Below, in pieces: positions 18,186 through 26,401 of a DNA stretch of 64,000 bases; within the stretch, counting starts at the first letter, position 1; every line of letters begins with the position of its first letter. This DNA is from Mycobacterium sp. IS-836 (lineage in GTDB: Bacteria; Actinomycetota; Actinomycetes; Mycobacteriales; Mycobacteriaceae), in contig NZ_MBEU01000068.1 of assembly GCF_001954275.1 (NCBI RefSeq), forward strand, positions 124,001-188,000, given 5' to 3'. The position numbers and the translations under genes were made by a program. Under the pieces are notes generated by a model, which saw only the letters and a program-made list of their open reading frames with translations, did no database searches and had not been told where the DNA came from.

Positions 18186-18908
18186 CTAAGGCGACGCCGC
18201 GGCATTCGTCGCCTGCGCGTCGCTCTTGAAGGCCTCGCGTCGGATCATTTCCCACACCGTGGGCGTGTGCTCGGTCGTAGAGACAACGACCGCCTTCCGC
18301 CTTGCCGTCCCGTCTTGGGCAAGTTTGACGAGGTAGTCCGCCAGGTCGATGCGCGCCGTGAATGCGCCTACCGGATCCACTTCTCCAGCAACATAATTGG
18401 TAACCTCAGGCAAATCGAACAATCCCGACGGACGCACGATCGTCCAGTCGAGGCCGCTCTCGCGCACCAACGCGTCCATCCGCCGGATGTCGTCGTAGAC
18501 AGTCTTACCAATTGTGCGGGTGATGATCGGCTCAAAAAGCCGCAGCATCAGGGGCGCTTGGCGGCGGGCTGGCGCAGGGTAGGCTCCGGTGGAGCTCACG
18601 ACGACGAGCCGATCGACGCCGGTTTCGCGCATCGCGTTCACGACGTTGCCGGTGCCCACCGAATACGTGTCGACGGGCTGGCGGGTGAACGGCACACCGA
18701 GCGTCGATAGCACGGCATCGGCGCCGCCGACTATCCCGGTGAGGCCCTCGCGTCGCGCGTCCGCGCCGGCTACCGTCAGCCGCGGATCGGTGATGGGAAA
18801 GTCGTCGGGCCGCCGGGTTACGGCAGTCGCTGAGTGACCGGCGTCGAGCACGCGCCGCGTCAGCAGCCTCCCGGTCAATCCATTGGCACCGAAAATCACG
18901 ATATGCAT
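18186..18908 (-). CDS. NAD(P)H-binding (NmrA/atypical SDR-like) protein
   Basis: A 240-residue Rossmann protein: IVIFGANGLTGRLLTRRVL at the N-terminus is the GxxGxxG nucleotide site, followed by VLSTLG, VVVSSTGAY and WTIVRPSGLFD as in NmrA-like/SDR-a5 proteins. It lacks the YxxxK catalytic pair in the classical spacing, so it may sense or bind NAD(P) and not catalyse. The ATG at 18908 is preceded by AAGGAG. It is the second gene of a small minus-strand unit with the membrane protein 17 bases upstream; the unit looks unrelated to the surrounding catabolic genes. Confidence 0.83.
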   Translation of the reverse strand: MHIVIFGANGLTGRLLTRRVLDAGHSATAVTRRPDDFPITDPRLTVAGADARREGLTGIVGGADAVLSTLGVPFTRQPVDTYSVGTGNVVNAMRETGVDRLVVVSSTGAYPAPARRQAPLMLRLFEPIITRTIGKTVYDDIRRMDALVRESGLDWTIVRPSGLFDLPEVTNYVAGEVDPVGAFTARIDLADYLVKLAQDGTARRKAVVVSTTEHTPTVWEMIRREAFKSDAQATNAAASP

Positions 18909-18925
18909 GAGAACTCCTTCGATAG

Positions 18926-19348
18926 TTACCGGCGGCGGGTTGCCGCCTTGTGCCGCTGAGGCAGAGCGGGGATCAGGACCGCTGCGGCCACACAGTGCAG
19001 CGCGGTCAACATGAGTTGGGTGCCTAGGTTCGCGGTCGTCCGGAAGACCGGCACGATGGATACCACCAGAACGACCAGGCTCAGCGCGATCCACATGCTT
19101 CGGGGAGATGAGGCGTAGCGCTCTAGCAGCGCGATCGCGATCCAGCCGGCTATGCCCGCGGCCACGGTGGCGACGATGGTCAGCGCGAGGGTGATTTCCC
19201 GGCTGCCGATCGGCGTATCCACTATGTAGTCAACGTGGGCTTTCCGGCCCAACACCCACGCCAGACCGGTTGCCGCGGCGGCGATCGCGACGACGCCGAC
19301 ACGACCGGCGCGCCACCGCACCGCGAGTTGTCCAGTCAAATGCGACAT
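18926..19348 (-). CDS. Four-helix membrane protein, DUF6069-like
   Basis: A 140-residue hydrophobic protein with four predicted membrane helices: roughly residues 16-34, 51-74, 84-103 and 107-127. A short R-rich C-terminal tail (RHKAATRRR) is probably cytosolic. GGAAGGAA precedes the ATG. The pattern, including FRTTANLGTQLMLTALH near helix 4, resembles the DUF6069 family of actinobacterial membrane proteins of unknown function. It is likely cotranscribed with the NAD(P)-binding protein. Confidence 0.72.
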   Translation of the reverse strand: MSHLTGQLAVRWRAGRVGVVAIAAAATGLAWVLGRKAHVDYIVDTPIGSREITLALTIVATVAAGIAGWIAIALLERYASSPRSMWIALSLVVLVVSIVPVFRTTANLGTQLMLTALHCVAAAVLIPALPQRHKAATRRR

Positions 19349-19465
19349 CGCAATTCCTTCCGCCGAGCTGCTTTGCGGGAAGCGATTTTTCCCGCTCGCT
19401 ACTACGACGAAACGGCCCGCGCGAAAGTTACAGGCGATCTGCGGGATGACGGGCTGGGCGCTGCG

Positions 19466-20611
19466 TCAGGTCGTCAAAATCGTGGCGGCGGCGGTGCCCG
19501 GCGCCCCGTATAGCTGAGCGAACCCGACCTTCGGATTGCCCGGGACCTGCCGGTCACCGGCCTCGTCGCGGAGTTGGCGAACGATTTCATGAATCTGGCG
19601 CAATCCGGAGGCGCCGATCGGCTCACCGTTGGCGATCAGCCCACCATCGGTATTGACGGGCATCGCACCGCCGATCTCGGTGGCGCCGTCGGCGAGTAGC
19701 TTCTGCTGATCACCGTGCGCGCAGAATCCGCATTCGGCCATGTGGATGATCTCGGCGCCGGCGTCGGTGTCCTGCAGCTGAATCACGTCGACATCGTCGG
19801 GCGCCACGCCGGCCCTTTCGAATGCGGCCTGCGCCGCGTAAACGGTCGGCGACACGTCCTCGTCGACCGGGGCGAAGGTTGTATTGACCTCGTAAGCGCC
19901 GTAGCGGCGGGTGCGCACCTCCGCTGCCCGCAGGTATACCGGTTTGGAGGTGTAGCGGTGTGCGATATCGGCCCTGCACATCACCGCGGCCGCGGCGCCC
20001 TCGTCGGGTGCGCAAAACATGTACTGGGTCAATGGGTAGTTGAGGACCGGCGAACTCAGGATCTGGTCCTCGGGGATTGGCTTGCGGCGAAAGGCGTTGG
20101 GGTTCAACGCTCCATTGCGGAAGTTCTTGGCGGCGACCTTGGCGAGCGTCTCCTGAGAGATGTTGTGTTCGTGCAAATAGCGGTTCGCCTTCATTCCGAA
20201 GAACTTGGTGGTCAGGTACTGCCCGTTCTCGGCATACCATCTCGGCATACCCACCAGCGCAGGGTCTTCGGTGAACGCTCCGCGCGGGTGCTTGTCCAAG
20301 CCAACGGCGATGCCGATGTCGTAGTCGCCCAACCGGATCCCATCGGCACACGCCTTGACGGCGCTGGCCGCGGTCGCGCAGGCGTTGAACACATTGGTGA
20401 ACGGGATGCCGGTCAGACCGACCATGGCGACGATTGCGTCGGGGTTGGCCACCGTCCAGCTGCCACCGGTGGCGAACTGGATGTCCTGCCATGCGACGCC
20501 GGCGTCGGCGACGGCGGCAAAAATCGCATCGGCTCCCATCTGCATCGCGGATTTGCCCTCGAACCGACCGAACGGGTGCAGCCCAACCCCAATAACGGCA
20601 ACGTCGTTCAT
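19466..20611 (-). CDS. Thiolase-fold protein of the SCP-x/lipid-transfer clade
   Basis: A 381-residue thiolase-superfamily protein. The acyl-accepting cysteine is present (C78, NACATAASA). The usual GHPxGxxG histidine is glutamate: ANGEPIGASGLRQI (E330). That replacement is seen in the lipid-transfer/Ltp2-like group, some of which are retro-aldolases acting on steroid side chains with a DUF35 partner; no DUF35 gene is visible in this window. It could be a thiolase or an aldolase. The ATG overlaps the CoA-transferase stop (ATGA) in the P450/CoA-transferase/thiolase operon. Confidence 0.87.
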   Translation of the reverse strand: MNDVAVIGVGLHPFGRFEGKSAMQMGADAIFAAVADAGVAWQDIQFATGGSWTVANPDAIVAMVGLTGIPFTNVFNACATAASAVKACADGIRLGDYDIGIAVGLDKHPRGAFTEDPALVGMPRWYAENGQYLTTKFFGMKANRYLHEHNISQETLAKVAAKNFRNGALNPNAFRRKPIPEDQILSSPVLNYPLTQYMFCAPDEGAAAAVMCRADIAHRYTSKPVYLRAAEVRTRRYGAYEVNTTFAPVDEDVSPTVYAAQAAFERAGVAPDDVDVIQLQDTDAGAEIIHMAECGFCAHGDQQKLLADGATEIGGAMPVNTDGGLIANGEPIGASGLRQIHEIVRQLRDEAGDRQVPGNPKVGFAQLYGAPGTAAATILTT

Positions 20612-21834
20612 GCGATGGCTCCGGCCTCCTTCAATTCGGCGATGCGATCCCAGTCCATGCCGAGCTCCATCAGAACGATCTCGGTGTGCTCGGAGGCCTG
20701 GGGAGCCCGGGTAGTCACCAGCGGCTCGTGGTTGAACTGCACGGGCCCGCGCACGACCTTGAACGGTTCGCCGCCGCTCGCGAGCTCGACCTCGCTGATC
20801 ATGTCGTTGGCGATGGCCTGCTCGTCGCTGGCCAGATCGATCAGGCTCTGGAACGGTGCCCACTGACCTTTCATCGTTTTCAGGTGCTGGCGCCAGTATT
20901 CAAATGGCTTGCCGGCGAAGGCCTTCGCGATCAGTTCGGCGGCGGCGTCGGCGTTCTGTATCAACGGGAGCACGTCCGCGAAGCGGGGATCGTCGGCGGC
21001 CTCGGGGATGCCGAGATGCTCGAAGGTGTCGCGGATCAATCCGGTTGGGCTGATGATGCACAGGTTGATGGTGCCGCCGTCGGAGGTTTCGTAGTTGCCC
21101 ATGAACGGATTGACCGACGGCGCGCCGGAACCCGGCATGAACGTGCGCATGACCTCGCCGGTTTCCATGCCCTGCGTCACGCTCGCCCCCGCCGCCCACC
21201 AAGCGGTGCTCAGCAACGACACGTCGAGCTCGAGGGCCTCGCCGGTGCGCTCACGATGCAGCAACGCGGCCGAGATGCCGCCGGCGATGAACATGCCGCC
21301 GATGGAATCGCCGAACGCGGGAATGCCCTGTCCCAGTGCGCCGCCCAGCTCCTCGGGTGTCAGCGCGTATCCGATGCCACTGCGCGTCCAGAACGCCGTC
21401 CCGTCGTACCCGCCGACGTCACGCTCGGCGCCCTTGTCGCCGTAGGCGGAACCGCGGGCATACACGATGTTGGGGTTCGCCGCGCGGATGTGTTCCACGT
21501 CGAATTTGTGCTTCTGCCGCTGCGCGGGCATGTAGTTGGTCAGGAACACGTCGGACGTCTTGGCCAGTTCGTAGATCACTTCCTGGCCGCCCGGGGTGGA
21601 AACATCGATCCCGATGCTGCGCTTGCCCCGGTTAGGGTGCTCCATCAACGGGTGCCGGTCCGGATCGACCTGGATGCCGCCCATGTTGAGGAAGCCGCGC
21701 TGGGTGTCGCCGCGCACCGGGTGCTCGACTTTGAGGACGTCCGCGCCCCAGTCGGCGAGGATGGCCCCCGCCGCGGGGACGAACGTGAACTGCGCAAGCT
21801 CCAGGACCCGAAAGCCCTCCATTACCTTGACCAT
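20608..21834 (-). CDS. Family III CoA-transferase (CaiB/BaiF)
   Basis: A 408-residue class III CoA-transferase. VLELAQFTFVPAAGAILADWGADVLKVE near the N-terminus and the likely catalytic aspartate D176 in FGDSIGG are the family marks. It would move CoA between acids without ATP, a cheaper alternative to the FadD ligases nearby. It lies 9 bases after the P450 gene and overlaps the thiolase gene, so the three products probably act in sequence on one substrate. Racemase members of this fold (AMACR) are the main alternative. Confidence 0.9.
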   Translation of the reverse strand: MVKVMEGFRVLELAQFTFVPAAGAILADWGADVLKVEHPVRGDTQRGFLNMGGIQVDPDRHPLMEHPNRGKRSIGIDVSTPGGQEVIYELAKTSDVFLTNYMPAQRQKHKFDVEHIRAANPNIVYARGSAYGDKGAERDVGGYDGTAFWTRSGIGYALTPEELGGALGQGIPAFGDSIGGMFIAGGISAALLHRERTGEALELDVSLLSTAWWAAGASVTQGMETGEVMRTFMPGSGAPSVNPFMGNYETSDGGTINLCIISPTGLIRDTFEHLGIPEAADDPRFADVLPLIQNADAAAELIAKAFAGKPFEYWRQHLKTMKGQWAPFQSLIDLASDEQAIANDMISEVELASGGEPFKVVRGPVQFNHEPLVTTRAPQASEHTEIVLMELGMDWDRIAELKEAGAIA

Positions 21835-21843
21835 TCCCGGACC

Positions 21844-23052
21844 CTACTTCGCGTCGAACGTGACCGGAAGCGCCGTCGGCGAACGGAAGGGTTGACCGTG
21901 GATGTGTGGGTCGTCGTCCGCCAGCAGGTTGATGTTGGCCAACCGATTCAGCAGGCATTCGAGGGCGACGCGGGTTTCCAGCCGCGCCAGGTGCAGGCCC
22001 AGACACGTGTGCTCGCCGGCGGCGAAGGAGATGTGCGGCACATGCTTGCGGAAGATGTCGAACTCCTCCGAACGCTCCCAGCGTTGCTCGTCGCGATTCG
22101 CGGAGCCGATGCACACGCCGATCACCGAGCGTGCCGGAATCGCAACGCCTTCCACTTCGGTGTCCTCGGTGGTGAACCGCTGCACGGTGGTCAGCGGCGT
22201 CTCGAATCGCAGTCCCTCCTCGATGGCCTGGGGGATCAGTTCGTGGTCGGCTTGCAGCGCGGCGAATTGGTCCGGATGTGTCAGGAGCAGATACAGCAGG
22301 TTTCCCGACGACCGGTACGTGGTCTCCAATCCGGCGGGCAGCAGCAGTCGCAGGAAGGAGTAGATGGCTTCGTCGCTGAGCTTTTCGCCGTCGATCTCGG
22401 CGGTGACCAGGTCGCCGATGATGTCCTCGGTGGGTTTGGATTTGCGCCGCTCGATCTGCTCGACGAAGTAGTCCTTGAGCGCCGCCGACGCCTCGAAGGC
22501 CCGCTCATAGTTGACGTGGTAGCTGATCAACTCCACGGCCCGCTGGTGGAACATTCCCAGGTCTTCGTCGGGCAGGCCGAGCAGCCGGGCGATGACGCGG
22601 GTGGGGAACTCGAAGGTGAAATTCCGGACCAGATCCGCCGTTCCGGCGTCGATGAACTCGTCGATCAACGCGTTGCAGACCGGCCGCACGATGGCGGGCT
22701 CCCATTGCGCCAGCGCCTTCGACTTGAAAGCGGCGGAGACCAGGTTGCGATGATCGCGATGCTTCTTTCCCTCCATCGCCAGGATGGTGGGACCCATGAA
22801 CAGGCCGATCGTTTTGTCGTAGGGCTCGGAGCTGAAGACCCGGCCGTCGCGGAACACCGTGTTGACCGCGTTGAAGGAAACCGCGGAATACTCCCGCTTG
22901 GGCATCAGGGATTCCGGTGTCTTCGAGTAGTCCATGACGGTGCCGCGGAAAGCGCCGGCCTGCCTGCGCTTATGGGCGAAGAAGGGGTAGGGGTCGCGCA
23001 GGCTGACGGTTTCGTCGCCGGTGCCGGCGGCGGCGTGAACGTTGGTCGTCAC
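21844..23052 (-). CDS. Cytochrome P450
   Basis: A 402-residue soluble P450. The I-helix is AGLETTYRS (240-248; the acid-alcohol pair is E243-T244), ExxR is E279/R282, and the heme loop is FAAGEHTCLG with ligand C350. It is strikingly similar to the P450 at 37082-38308 (identical ETTYRSSGNLLYLLLTHP core, same LARLET end), so the two are paralogs. The GTG start has GGAG 5 bases upstream. No ferredoxin is next to it; the Rieske ferredoxin at 38 kb or another redox partner would be needed. It is read from the operator D promoter. Confidence 0.93.
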   Translation of the reverse strand: MTTNVHAAAGTGDETVSLRDPYPFFAHKRRQAGAFRGTVMDYSKTPESLMPKREYSAVSFNAVNTVFRDGRVFSSEPYDKTIGLFMGPTILAMEGKKHRDHRNLVSAAFKSKALAQWEPAIVRPVCNALIDEFIDAGTADLVRNFTFEFPTRVIARLLGLPDEDLGMFHQRAVELISYHVNYERAFEASAALKDYFVEQIERRKSKPTEDIIGDLVTAEIDGEKLSDEAIYSFLRLLLPAGLETTYRSSGNLLYLLLTHPDQFAALQADHELIPQAIEEGLRFETPLTTVQRFTTEDTEVEGVAIPARSVIGVCIGSANRDEQRWERSEEFDIFRKHVPHISFAAGEHTCLGLHLARLETRVALECLLNRLANINLLADDDPHIHGQPFRSPTALPVTFDAK

Positions 23053-23101
23053 CTGATCTCCAACATCATGGCCTTGAATGGACGGTCCTCGCGTACGATC
23101 G

Positions 23102-23120
23102 TACTGTAATTATTACAGTA
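23102..23120. promoter_or_regulatory. Operator site D: perfect 19-bp palindrome of the shared motif
   Basis: TACTGTAATTATTACAGTA is a perfect inverted repeat with one central base, and both half-sites are TACNGTA. It lies 50 bases before the P450 GTG and about 40 before the dehydrogenase remnant on the other side. It is the best version of the motif found at all eight divergent promoters from 6 to 44 kb. Confidence 0.75.
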
Positions 23121-23159
23121 GACAATATGGGCGATGCACTGGACGGCGTGGTTCGCGGC

Positions 23160-23266
23160 TGATCGGAATTAGTGGCGGCACCGTCTACGTCTTCCGTAAC
23201 ATCATTTCTCAGCACTGGTTGGGTCTGGGCCACGCGACCCATTCATCGCTGAAGAAGGTGACCTGA
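23160..23266 (+). pseudogene. Remnant of an acyl-CoA dehydrogenase C-terminus
   Basis: The last 34 or so codons of an open frame read LIGISGGTVYVFRNIISQ and continue HWLGLGH. They align with the C-terminal end of the dehydrogenase at 16956-18149 (GIYGGTLEVFRNMIGQ then YALGLGK): 15 of 22 residues are identical. The upstream 360 residues expected of an ACAD are missing; the promoter and operator D sit directly in front of the fragment. Its stop overlaps the SMP-30 ATG (TGATG), so it could now serve only as a translated leader coupling ribosomes to the next gene. Confidence 0.7.
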
Positions 23267-24102
23267 TGACGATCGAAATGATCGCTGATGGTTTGGGATT
23301 CACCGAAGGGCCCGCCTACCTGCCCGACGGTAGGTTTGCGTTGGTCTCGGTTAGCCACGGCTGCGTGTACATCCTCGACCCAGGCGGGGGTTCACCGGAA
23401 AGGATCGACACTGGCGGCGGGCCCAACGGTCTGTGCGTCGGGTCCGAGGGAGCCATCTACGTCGCCCAGAACGGCGGCGATTTTGGCGCCGACGCGAAAG
23501 CCGAGCCTGGCGTGCAGGTCATCCGCGACGGCCGAGTCGACACCCTCGCTGATGGCATGGACGCGCCGAACGATCTCGTATTCGGGCCTGATGGTCAACT
23601 TTGGGTCACCGACACCCGCGCCGAAATGGAATTCTTTCATCCCGACGAAAGCAAGCCCGGATGGGTGTGGACCGTTGATACCGCCACCGGCGCAAAAGAG
23701 TTGGTCCTCGAATCGGGGCCGGTTTGGATCAATGGCCTTGGTTTCAGCCCGGATTCGACCGGACTGTTGGTGACCGCGACGTCCGGCGCGCAACTCCTGC
23801 GTTATCCAATGGGAGCGACGGGCTCGCCCGATGGCCACGCAGGTGAGGTGGTATGCACATTTGAGCAGGCATGGCCGGCGGGAATGGCGGTTCGGGCCGA
23901 CGGAGCATCTTGGGTGGCGTTGACAGCCGGAGACAGGCTCGACCTCGTCGGCGAGACGGGCGAAATCCTGGATGTGGTGGTAACGCCCCATGGGGCGCTT
24001 CCGACGAACGTGTGCCTGAGCCCGGTGTCCGCGGACGAATTGCTCGTCACCGCCGCGCATCTCCAGGCACTATTGAGAATCCGGCTGCCACATCGTGGGT
24101 AA
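23266..24102 (+). CDS. SMP-30/gluconolactonase-like beta-propeller hydrolase
   Basis: A 278-residue protein of the SMP-30/LRE family. Repeated propeller blades carry FTEGPAYLPDGR, GGPNGLCVGSEGAIYVAQNG, MDAPNDLVFGPDGQLWVTD and WINGLGFSPDSTGL, the asparagine/aspartate-containing turns that hold the metal in lactonases. A lactone made by the nearby oxygenases is a reasonable substrate (inference). It is coupled by TGATG to the dehydrogenase remnant and is the only intact gene read rightward from operator D. Confidence 0.86.
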   Translation: MTIEMIADGLGFTEGPAYLPDGRFALVSVSHGCVYILDPGGGSPERIDTGGGPNGLCVGSEGAIYVAQNGGDFGADAKAEPGVQVIRDGRVDTLADGMDAPNDLVFGPDGQLWVTDTRAEMEFFHPDESKPGWVWTVDTATGAKELVLESGPVWINGLGFSPDSTGLLVTATSGAQLLRYPMGATGSPDGHAGEVVCTFEQAWPAGMAVRADGASWVALTAGDRLDLVGETGEILDVVVTPHGALPTNVCLSPVSADELLVTAAHLQALLRIRLPHRG

Positions 24103-24121
24103 GCCAGGCAAGCGCCTGGCT
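24102..24121. terminator. Bidirectional hairpin terminator
   Basis: A perfect 8-bp stem AGCCAGGC / GCCTGGCT with an AAGC loop lies between the convergent SMP-30 and FadD genes. It starts at the last base of the SMP-30 stop codon, and no U-tract follows. Confidence 0.7.
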
Positions 24122-24134
24122 GCTGGCTGAGCTG

Positions 24135-25787
24135 TCAACCGTTCTCTGCCTGCTCGCGCGCCCACCGGTAGTCGGCCTTGCCCGACGGGCTGCGCTCGAC
24201 GGCCGGACGGAACACGATCGCCTTGGGAAGTTTGTAGCGAGCCAGGGATTGGGCGGCGTGTGCGACCAGCTCGTCGGCGCTGGCTTCGGCGCCTTCGGCC
24301 AGCGCGACCACGGCAACGACCTCCTGGCCCCACCGCTCGCTCGGCCGCCCGGCCACAACCACATCGGCGACCGCGGGATGCGACGCGATCGCGGTCTCGA
24401 CCTCCTCGACGAAGATCTTCTCGCCCCCGGAATTGATCGTCACCGAATCGCGGCCCAGCAACTCGATGCTGCCGTCGGCGCGGTGGCGGGCCCGGTCGCC
24501 GGGGATCGCATAGCGCACGCCGTCGATCACCGGAAATGTCTTCGCAGTCTTCGCCGCGTCGCCCTTGTAACCCAACGGAACATAGCCCCGCTGCGCCAGC
24601 CAGCCCATGCCGTCGTGTCCCGGCGGCAGGATCGCACTCAAGTCCTCGGCCGCCACGAAGGTGTCTGGTCCGGCGTTGAAGGTTCCGGTCGACACCGCCC
24701 CCGACGACGACAGGTGGTGCATCTGCGCACCGGTCTCCGACGATCCGACACCATCGACGACGACGGCGTTGGGCAGCGCTTCGATCAAGCGCTGCTTGAC
24801 GTACGGGGTGAGCAACGCGCCGCCGTTGGCGATCACGCCTAACGACGACACGTCGGCTGTGCCCTTCTCGATGGCGGCAAGCAGCGGCCGCGCCATCGCG
24901 TCGCCCACAACGGTCACCACGGGCAGTCGTTCCCGCTCGATGGTGCGCACCACTTCGTCGGCGTCCAAATGGTCGACGACGGAAGGGAAGACGACGGATT
25001 GCCCGGTCGTGATCGCCATCATCACGCTCCACTGGGCCGCACCGTGGATCAGCGGCGGCAGGATCATCAACTTTGTGCCGGGGCCCGCGACCACCCCCGC
25101 CGTGATCTCGTCGATGGAGCCGAAGGGCTCCCCGGTCATCAGGCTGCGCCCGCCGAACGACGTCATGAAGATGTCATGCTGGCGCCACAGCACACCCTTC
25201 GGCATCCCCGTGGTGCCACCGGTGTACAGGACGTACAAGTCGTCGGGCGAATGCCGCACCGGTGGCGGCGCGGGCGAACTCGAGGCGACGACGGTCTCGT
25301 AATCCACTGCGCCGTAGACCAAGTCGTTGCCTGAGTCGTCGGCGATCTGAATCAGCACGCGTAGCTGCGGAAGATCCGGCAGCACCTCGGCCACGCGCGG
25401 CGCAAACGCGGAATGGTAGATCAGCGCGGTCGCCCCAGAGTCTGCCAGCAGGTACTGCAGCTCGCTCTTGACGTACCGGAAGTTGACGTTGAAGGGCGCA
25501 ACTCGCGCGGCGAACGTGCCGAGCAACGCCTCGACGAACTCATTCCCGTTGTAGGCGTAGATGCCCAGCAGATCCTGGCCCACCTGGTGGCCGGCGAGCG
25601 CTGAGCGTTCTGTGTGACATCCCAGTCCCCGCGAGTGCAGGTAGGAGGCGAGCCGGTTCGATCGCTCGAGGATTTGCGCGTAGGTGTAGCGCCGCTCGCC
25701 TTGAATCAGCAACTCCCGATCGGGAATCGCGGCGGCGACGGCTGTCGCGACGGCTGGCACCGTGAATTGTGTTGCGGTGTCGGTCAT
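24135..25787 (-). CDS. Acyl-CoA synthetase (FadD-type)
   Basis: A 550-residue ANL ligase. The P-loop is at 188-198 (YTGGTTGMPKG, followed by VLWRQ) and the C-terminal lysine is K537 in SPSGKADYRWA. It is the paralog of the 13433-15052 ligase. The ATG at 25787 overlaps the isochorismatase-like stop (ATGA); another ATG four codons upstream is possible. It is the third and last gene of the operon that starts with the Rieske oxygenase, so its substrate may be the acid made or used by that oxygenase. Confidence 0.91.
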   Translation of the reverse strand: MTDTATQFTVPAVATAVAAAIPDRELLIQGERRYTYAQILERSNRLASYLHSRGLGCHTERSALAGHQVGQDLLGIYAYNGNEFVEALLGTFAARVAPFNVNFRYVKSELQYLLADSGATALIYHSAFAPRVAEVLPDLPQLRVLIQIADDSGNDLVYGAVDYETVVASSSPAPPPVRHSPDDLYVLYTGGTTGMPKGVLWRQHDIFMTSFGGRSLMTGEPFGSIDEITAGVVAGPGTKLMILPPLIHGAAQWSVMMAITTGQSVVFPSVVDHLDADEVVRTIERERLPVVTVVGDAMARPLLAAIEKGTADVSSLGVIANGGALLTPYVKQRLIEALPNAVVVDGVGSSETGAQMHHLSSSGAVSTGTFNAGPDTFVAAEDLSAILPPGHDGMGWLAQRGYVPLGYKGDAAKTAKTFPVIDGVRYAIPGDRARHRADGSIELLGRDSVTINSGGEKIFVEEVETAIASHPAVADVVVAGRPSERWGQEVVAVVALAEGAEASADELVAHAAQSLARYKLPKAIVFRPAVERSPSGKADYRWAREQAENG

Positions 25788-26401
25788 GGCTGCGTCCATA
25801 CTCCGAGCAGGTCGTCGGTGGCGGTGATGGTCGCCAGCAGCGACAGAGTGTTGGCGATAATGGCCTCTCCATATTCGGTCGGGATGCCGGCGACGGCATC
25901 ACGGGGCACGATGACGCGATAGGCGGCGTTGACCGCATCCATGACAACATTGGGTATCGCGATATTCAGCGAAACGCCGACCACCACGATGGTGGATACT
26001 CCGAGGTTCCGCAGCACCGCGTCAAGGTCGGTACCGCCCATCGGTCCGACGCCGTGCCACCGACTCAGCACCAGATCCGTTGGTTCGGGACCCAATTCGG
26101 GCAGCACCGAAGCGCCGGGCGTGCCGGGGACTATGTCTACCTCGCCGCGCCCGAGCGCAAAGATCTTCGCGTTGTGGCTGGAGCCGAGCCCGTCGGGCCG
26201 TCGCTGCACCAGGCAGTGCACGACGCGCACACCGGCCGCCCGCGCCACCGGCAGCAGCCGCACGATGTTGGGCAGCGCGACGCGACGCGCCTCCTTCGCG
26301 AGCGCGGCCAGGCCAGCGTGTGGGCCGATGACCGCGCCCTGGCATTCCTGCGTGACGATCGCGGTGTGCGCGGGCGCCGCCAGGTCCTTCAGTGCCATCA
26401 T
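25784..26401 (-). CDS. Isochorismatase-fold protein with altered catalytic triad
   Basis: A 205-residue alpha/beta protein of the cysteine hydrolase/isochorismatase superfamily. The usual Asp-Lys-Cys triad is not intact: the aspartate position is glutamate (E19 in VTQECQ), no lysine stands in the SRWHGVGPMGGTDLD segment, and the nucleophilic cysteine is alanine (A148 in GVSLNIAIPN). Isochorismatases proper also lack the cysteine, so activity is not excluded, but amide hydrolysis by the cysteine route is. It is coupled by ATGA overlaps to the genes on both sides. Confidence 0.82.
   Translation of the reverse strand: MMALKDLAAPAHTAIVTQECQGAVIGPHAGLAALAKEARRVALPNIVRLLPVARAAGVRVVHCLVQRRPDGLGSSHNAKIFALGRGEVDIVPGTPGASVLPELGPEPTDLVLSRWHGVGPMGGTDLDAVLRNLGVSTIVVVGVSLNIAIPNVVMDAVNAAYRVIVPRDAVAGIPTEYGEAIIANTLSLLATITATDDLLGVWTQP

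Noticed and set aside
20686..23109. An 807-codon open frame on the plus strand
   Set aside because: It runs antisense to the CoA-transferase and P450 genes, whose proteins are clear homologs with intact motifs. Its own translation has no recognisable domain and is rich in Arg/Gly/Val, as expected from a shadow frame in GC-rich DNA.
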